From the NCBI GenBank assembly GCA_002690445.1, contig NZER01000319.1, positions 1 through 6,696 on the forward strand: 6,696 bases of DNA, in the 5' to 3' direction. The notes under the pieces were generated by a model. The model was given only the letters and a program-made list of their open reading frames with translations, was not told the origin of the DNA and searched no databases. Below are positions 5,001-6,696 of this stretch, one piece after another. The stretch comes from Candidatus Pacearchaeota archaeon (GTDB lineage Archaea; Nanoarchaeota; Nanoarchaeia; Pacearchaeales; GW2011-AR1). The position numbers and the translations under genes were made by a program. Within the stretch, counting starts at the first letter, position 1. Every line of letters begins with the position of its first letter.

Positions 5001-6696
5001 GATCGCCATAGCTCATACTGATATTTCTGAGTTAAGTGGCAACTTGATTACTACCGGACAAACCCTACAAACTCAGATAACGAGTAATGACGGAGATATC
5101 GCCTCCCTTACCAGTAACCTAGTTACCACAGGGCAGACTCTTACAAGCACTTTAATTTCGACCGGAAATTATCTAGACTCTGAAATAGCAACCGTTTCAG
5201 GGATCGCGAGCTCTCACACCGACGTCACTGAATTAAGCGGCCGCGTAAATACACTTAGCGGGAATCTAATAACAACAGGTCAGACTCTCCAGACTCAAAT
5301 CACTAGCAACGATGGAGATATTACTAACCTAACTAGTAACCTTATCACTACTGGTCAAACTCTGACTACGGAGATCACTACAGTATCCGGCCTAATCACT
5401 GATAACGACGGTGACATTACGGCGTTAAAGGCCGCTACGGGAGTACTTAAGACTTCGACAGATAACAATACTGCTAATCTTATTTCAACTGGAGCTATTG
5501 TTGATGACATAAGTGGAAATCTCATAACCAGCGGTCAGACTTTACAGACCCAAATTACCAGTAACGATTCGGACATCAGTACTCTTACCAGTAACGTGAT
5601 AACAACTGGTCAGACCCTGCAAACGCAGATTACATCAAATGATGGTGACATCTCTACCCTCACCAGTAATCTGATTACTACTGGTCAGACTCTTACTTCT
5701 GAAATAGCTATAGTCTCTGGGATGGCTACTGGAGGTTCGGCTGAGCAGTTTGCGGATTTAAGTGGGAACTTAATTACTACGGGTCAAACGTTGCAAACGC
5801 AGATAACAAGTAACGATTCAGATATCTCCACTTTAACATCTAATCTGGTTACAACAGGTCAAACACTTACCACCGACATTAATACGGTATCTACTAATTT
5901 AGTCTCCACGGGAAGCGTAGTGGACGACATTAGCGGTAACTTAATAACGACAGGTCAAACTTTACAGACTCAGATTACCAGTAACGACTCGGATATTTCG
6001 ACGTTAACTTCTAACCTAGTCACAACAGGTCAAACGCTTACAACTAATGTTAATACCGTGGCGTCTAATCTGGTTTCCACTGGCAGCGTGGTAGACGACA
6101 TTAGTGGTAACTTGATTACCACTGGGCAAACTTTGCAGACCCAGATTACGTCGAATGATGGAGACATAACATCGCTCACAACTAATCTGGGAACGACCGG
6201 ACAAACATTACAAACACAGATTACAAGTAATGATGCAGATATTGCTACGTTAGATTCGACTACTGTAAAGCTTACGACTAACCAGAGTGTTGCCGGTAAT
6301 AAAATCTTCACTGATACAGTAACTATCAACAACCTTACGGTCACGGGAACAGAAGTAATCGTTGATGTAGAGAATTTAGCAGTTAGGGATAATATAATTC
6401 ATATTAACAGCGGCGAAAGTGGCGCTGGGATTAGCCGTATCTCAGGGGGCATAACAATAGACCGAGGCACAGAACCTTCGGCGAACATTTTATATAACGA
6501 CGCTAACGATAGATTCGAGTTGAACTTCCCATTAGCGACAGAGGGGAATGTGGTAGCAAGCGCCGCTAACTTAATTACCACCGGTCAAACCCTTACTACC
6601 AGCATAAACACCGTATCCACCAACCTTGTTTCGACGGGATCAGTAGTTGACGATATTAGTGGGAATTTAATCACGACAGGGCAAACGCTGCAGACA
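2002..6696 (+). CDS. Giant repetitive phage fibre protein, 3' end beyond the window
   Basis: A single uninterrupted frame of 1565 codons runs from ATG 2002 to the last base with no stop, so the protein is longer still. An in-frame TAA at 1987 limits the start, and ATG 2002 is the first candidate. No Shine-Dalgarno sequence is visible, but the previous stop is only 4 nt upstream, which suggests coupling or re-initiation. Layout: residues 1-53, a non-repetitive N terminus (possible virion anchor); 54-273, shaft 1; 274-420, knob 1; 430-1419, shaft 2; 1420-1518, knob 2; 1519-1565, shaft 3, cut by the window. The shafts are Thr/Ser/Asn/Asp/Leu/Ile-rich, almost free of Cys, Trp and Pro, and built on 52 xLxxTG motifs with regular spacing, as expected for a trimeric coiled-coil fibre. 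The knobs carry phage-fibre motifs (NLGSESLPFKDGFFNDLTV; NQSVAGNKIF; NLTVTGTE). The likely role is a long adsorption or decorating fibre; head or tail location is undecided. A C-terminal tip or chaperone domain (for example S74 type) would lie outside. Codons are A/T-leaning and strikingly varied between repeats. Confidence 0.93.
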   Translation, partial: MSDPQTVVDVIISGTTTTVVDSRIDGITTVAGAAPITNVSGQVPDLGVDTDILAAQGDILSLTNDVANLRANLIVTGTALTDEIGVLSGNLISSGNTLEFQISTLSGNLIASGNNLDSLRDILSGNLISTGASLEASITGITGDIDTLTNNLVSTGNNLENQILNSGTITDDISGNLITTGETLTSNLISTGNSLDTEREVLSGNLITTGQTLYDLHTGLNKDVEDNKNNLIDTGNNLEPRIVSNLVSITSLQTETGILSSATGELQEYKFNKSGGTISGSILPSSSGTLNLGSESLPFKDGFFNDLTVSSNTLFIGDIPISTVNGGVDFSSATGTTIFEDVSIRNLTVTGTETIIDVEHLAVKDNIIIINSGQSGAGISVGSGGLVIDRGTLADADFIFHEGNDRFEFNFPVAVDGNVVVTQDQTGTYADASNLIQTGVTLQSQITSNDGDITSLTAATGELKNQVNTTDTNLITTGQTLTDEIAIVSGIAGGSTFDELSGNLVTTGQTLTSEIAIVSGIAEAHTDISELSGNLITTGQTLQTQITSNDSDISTLTSNLIVTGSRIDIVSGNLITTGITLQGQIDTNDTDITNLTYDLVATGVRMRNFLIETGFQVDDNTQAISDISSNLISTGQTLTSEISIVSGIAVAHTDVSALSGKVDEISGDLITTGSYIDSVSGNLISTGNNLQAQITSNDGQIAGIIGDLVNTGTTLTNNINTVSSNLVTTGSVIDDVSGNLITTGQYLTDEIVIVSGIAGGQDLTALSGVVNTLSGNVITTGQYLTDEIVTVSGLAGGQDFDTLSGNLITTGQTLTTNLISTGNFLDSEIAIVSGLTTGSASDPALSGKVDTLSGNLITTGQTLQTQITSNDSDISTLTSNLISTGTIVDDISGNLITTGQTLTTNINTVSTNLITTGQTLQTQITSNDGDITNLTTNLITTGQTLTSEIGTVSGLITDNDAEIAALLAATGELKTNTNTNASNLVTTGQTLTSEISIVSGIAIAHTDISELSGNLITTGQTLQTQITSNDGDIASLTSNLVTTGQTLTSTLISTGNYLDSEIATVSGIASSHTDVTELSGRVNTLSGNLITTGQTLQTQITSNDGDITNLTSNLITTGQTLTTEITTVSGLITDNDGDITALKAATGVLKTSTDNNTANLISTGAIVDDISGNLITSGQTLQTQITSNDSDISTLTSNVITTGQTLQTQITSNDGDISTLTSNLITTGQTLTSEIAIVSGMATGGSAEQFADLSGNLITTGQTLQTQITSNDSDISTLTSNLVTTGQTLTTDINTVSTNLVSTGSVVDDISGNLITTGQTLQTQITSNDSDISTLTSNLVTTGQTLTTNVNTVASNLVSTGSVVDDISGNLITTGQTLQTQITSNDGDITSLTTNLGTTGQTLQTQITSNDADIATLDSTTVKLTTNQSVAGNKIFTDTVTINNLTVTGTEVIVDVENLAVRDNIIHINSGESGAGISRISGGITIDRGTEPSANILYNDANDRFELNFPLATEGNVVASAANLITTGQTLTTSINTVSTNLVSTGSVVDDISGNLITTGQTLQT
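2161..2820 (+). repeat. Shaft 1 of the fibre: nine xLxxTG units
   Basis: Residues 54-273. The motif (NLIVTG, NLISSG, NLIASG, NLISTG, NLVSTG, NLITTG, NLIDTG) starts at residues 72, 90, 108, 126, 151, 176, 187, 205 and 230. The steps are 18, 18, 18, 25, 25, 11, 18 and 25, all equal to 11 plus a multiple of 7. These units are more diverse in sequence than those of shaft 2 (for example NTLEFQISTL, NNLDSLRDIL), so this looks like the older or less homogenised part. The last stretch (236-273, with EPRIVSNLVSITSLQ and SSATGELQEYKFN) leads into the first knob. Confidence 0.85.
2821..3261 (+). other. Knob 1: beta-rich fibre domain
   Basis: Residues 274-420 break the repeat pattern. The first half has SGGTISGSILPSSSGTLNLG, then SESLPFKDGFFNDLTVSSNT and LFIGDIPIS, a segment style common in fibres of T4-like cyanophages. 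The second half (346-420) starts NLTVTGTE, continues with a VEHLAVKDNIIIINSG strand block, a Gly/Ser loop, VIDRGT, and NDRFEFNFPVAVDGNVV. The second half is duplicated in knob 2 without gaps. It probably forms a trimeric beta domain between shafts, perhaps a joint or a receptor- or glycan-contacting bulge; that role is inferred. Confidence 0.75.
3418..3600 (+). repeat. Loop cassettes 1 and 2 (30 and 31 residues)
   Basis: Two adjacent type D units, residues 473-502 and 503-533. Both contain EIAIVSGIA, followed by a variable loop (GGSTFDELSG in the first, EAHTDISELSG in the second). Further type D units start at residues 630, 739, 776, 817, 983, 1050 and 1223. The loop is the only part of the shaft repeat that varies in length, so it is a candidate kink, hinge or exposed contact site. 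Confidence 0.65.
4810..4947 (+). repeat. 46-residue shaft unit, copy 1
   Basis: Residues 937-982. This long unit contains SGLITDNDAEIAALLAATG followed by ELKTNTNTNAS. A second copy of the same length lies at residues 1113-1158. A shorter 39-residue relative with TAATGELKNQVN is at 434-472. The AATG segment may be a degenerate version of the TG motif. Confidence 0.65.
5338..5475 (+). repeat. 46-residue shaft unit, copy 2
   Basis: Residues 1113-1158, aligned without gaps to residues 937-982, with SGLITDNDGDITALKAATG followed by VLKTSTDNNTA. The offset from copy 1 is 176 residues (528 nt). The two copies differ at many synonymous positions, so this is not a recent DNA duplication. Confidence 0.65.
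5767..5937 (+). repeat. 57-residue A-B-C super-repeat, copy 1
   Basis: Residues 1256-1312, made of one A (25), one B (18) and one C (14) unit. It is followed directly by a second copy. By hand count the two share 53 of 57 residues but only 134 of 171 bases. Of the 53 conserved residues, 30 use a different codon in the two copies. Confidence 0.8.
5938..6108 (+). repeat. 57-residue A-B-C super-repeat, copy 2
   Basis: Residues 1313-1369, in tandem with copy 1. The four amino-acid differences are clustered in the B unit (TTDINTVST versus TTNVNTVAS). It is followed by two further A units (1370 and 1395), then knob 2, after which the series resumes with B, C and A. Confidence 0.8.
6259..6555 (+). 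other. Knob 2: beta-rich fibre domain, duplicate of knob 1
   Basis: Residues 1420-1518. It opens with TTNQSVAGNKIFTDTVTINN, a leader of a kind frequent in phage fibres, then repeats the 75-residue domain of knob 1 (1444-1518 versus 346-420) without gaps. By hand count, 51 of 75 residues are identical. The conserved landmarks are NLTVTGTE, D-N-I-I, INSG.SGAGIS, IDRGT, NDRFE and NFP. The region around residues 49-58 of the domain is the most divergent and may be an exposed surface. The NQSVAGNKIF leader is absent from knob 1, which has the longer LGSESLPFKD region instead. Confidence 0.78.
6556..6696 (+). repeat. Shaft 3 of the fibre, cut by the window end
   Basis: Residues 1519-1565. After a short linker (ASAA) the same units return in the order B (1523), C (1541), A (1555), and the window ends inside the A unit. 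The fibre therefore continues with at least one more shaft segment. Confidence 0.8.

Larger units (their letters stand above)
3289..6258 (+). repeat. Shaft 2 of the fibre: about 990 residues, 40 xLxxTG units
   Basis: Residues 430-1419. Three main unit types are mixed. Type A (25 residues) is NLITTGQTLQTQI followed by TSND.DI..LTS. Type B (18) is NLVTTGQTL followed by TT.INTVST. Type C (14) is NLVSTGSVVDDISG. A fourth type, D (30-33, or 37-38 with an added heptad), carries a VSG(I/L/M)A loop such as GIA.AHTDISELSG or GLAGGQDFDTLSG; one copy has VSGLTTGSASDPALSG instead. In type A, the Leu at 2 and 9 and the Ile at 13 and 20 fit a hendecad followed by two heptads, so I read this as a coiled-coil shaft. 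If fully helical at the usual rise of about 0.15 nm per residue it would be about 150 nm long; this is an inference and ignores the loops. Confidence 0.85.

Noticed and set aside
4759..5016. Minus-strand frame of 85 codons
   Set aside because: It has the same origin in the repeat region; its sequence mirrors the repeat and has no start signal.
3289..6258. CRISPR array or non-coding tandem repeat
   Set aside because: The repeat is conserved as protein but not as DNA, keeps one reading frame for thousands of bases, and shows synonymous variation, so it is coding.
6030..6344. Minus-strand open frames of 62 and 104 codons at the end of the window
   Set aside because: They overlap each other and the fibre repeats; their protein sequences are just the reverse reading of the repeat units.
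2161..6696. Collapsed or falsely expanded assembly of the repeats
   Set aside because: No unit copy is identical to another in DNA, even over 12 codons where I compared them, so reads can be placed and an artificial expansion is unlikely. Only the raw reads could exclude it fully.
1..6696. tRNA, rRNA, insertion sequence, integrase, attachment site or diversity-generating retroelement
   Set aside because: I saw no matching gene, terminal repeat, or cloverleaf-like segment on either strand by eye; the window is almost fully occupied by structural genes.

Overview
The window looks like a piece of the structural (virion) region of a tailed bacteriophage. All four genes I can support lie on the + strand, tightly packed, and nothing convincing lies on the - strand. 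The order is: an HK97-fold-type major capsid protein (20-1105), a strong intrinsic terminator (1139-1173), a small basic protein with a SAP-like helical motif (1215-1586), a 122-residue beta-rich structural protein (1629-1997), and a very large repetitive fibre gene that starts at 2002 and is still open at the last base (6696; 1565 codons with no stop). The capsid and fibre sequences remind me of T4-related phages of water (cyanophage and 'Far-T4'-like contigs), but this is from memory of family style, not from a search. No host can be assigned.

Region by region. Bases 1-1180 form a self-contained capsid unit with its own Shine-Dalgarno sequence and terminator. Bases 1181-1997 hold two small genes. 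The first has a clear ribosome binding site; the second has none, and its ATG sits inside the 3' arm of a perfect 8-bp inverted repeat. Bases 2002-6696 are one reading frame that starts 4 nt after the preceding stop, again without a visible ribosome binding site, which suggests translational coupling.

The fibre protein is the striking object. It alternates long, low-complexity, probably coiled-coil shafts (residues 54-273, 430-1419, and 1519 onward) with two related beta-rich 'knobs' (274-420 and 1420-1518). The shafts carry 52 copies of an xLxxTG motif (mostly NLITTG/NLVSTG). Their spacings follow a simple arithmetic: 11, 18, 25, 39, 46 (11+7n) or 14, 21 (7n). The only exceptions contain a length-variable 'VSG(I/L/M)A' or VSGLTTG loop cassette. 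This fits hendecad-plus-heptad coiled coil interrupted by loops. The repeats are nearly identical as protein but strongly diverged at synonymous positions: ten copies of the same 12-residue stretch are encoded by ten different DNA sequences, using all six leucine codons at one position.

Together the genes would supply the capsid shell, a possible capsid- or DNA-associated small protein, and a fibre with a likely partner or adaptor protein encoded just before it. Whether the fibre is mounted on tail or head cannot be decided from this window.
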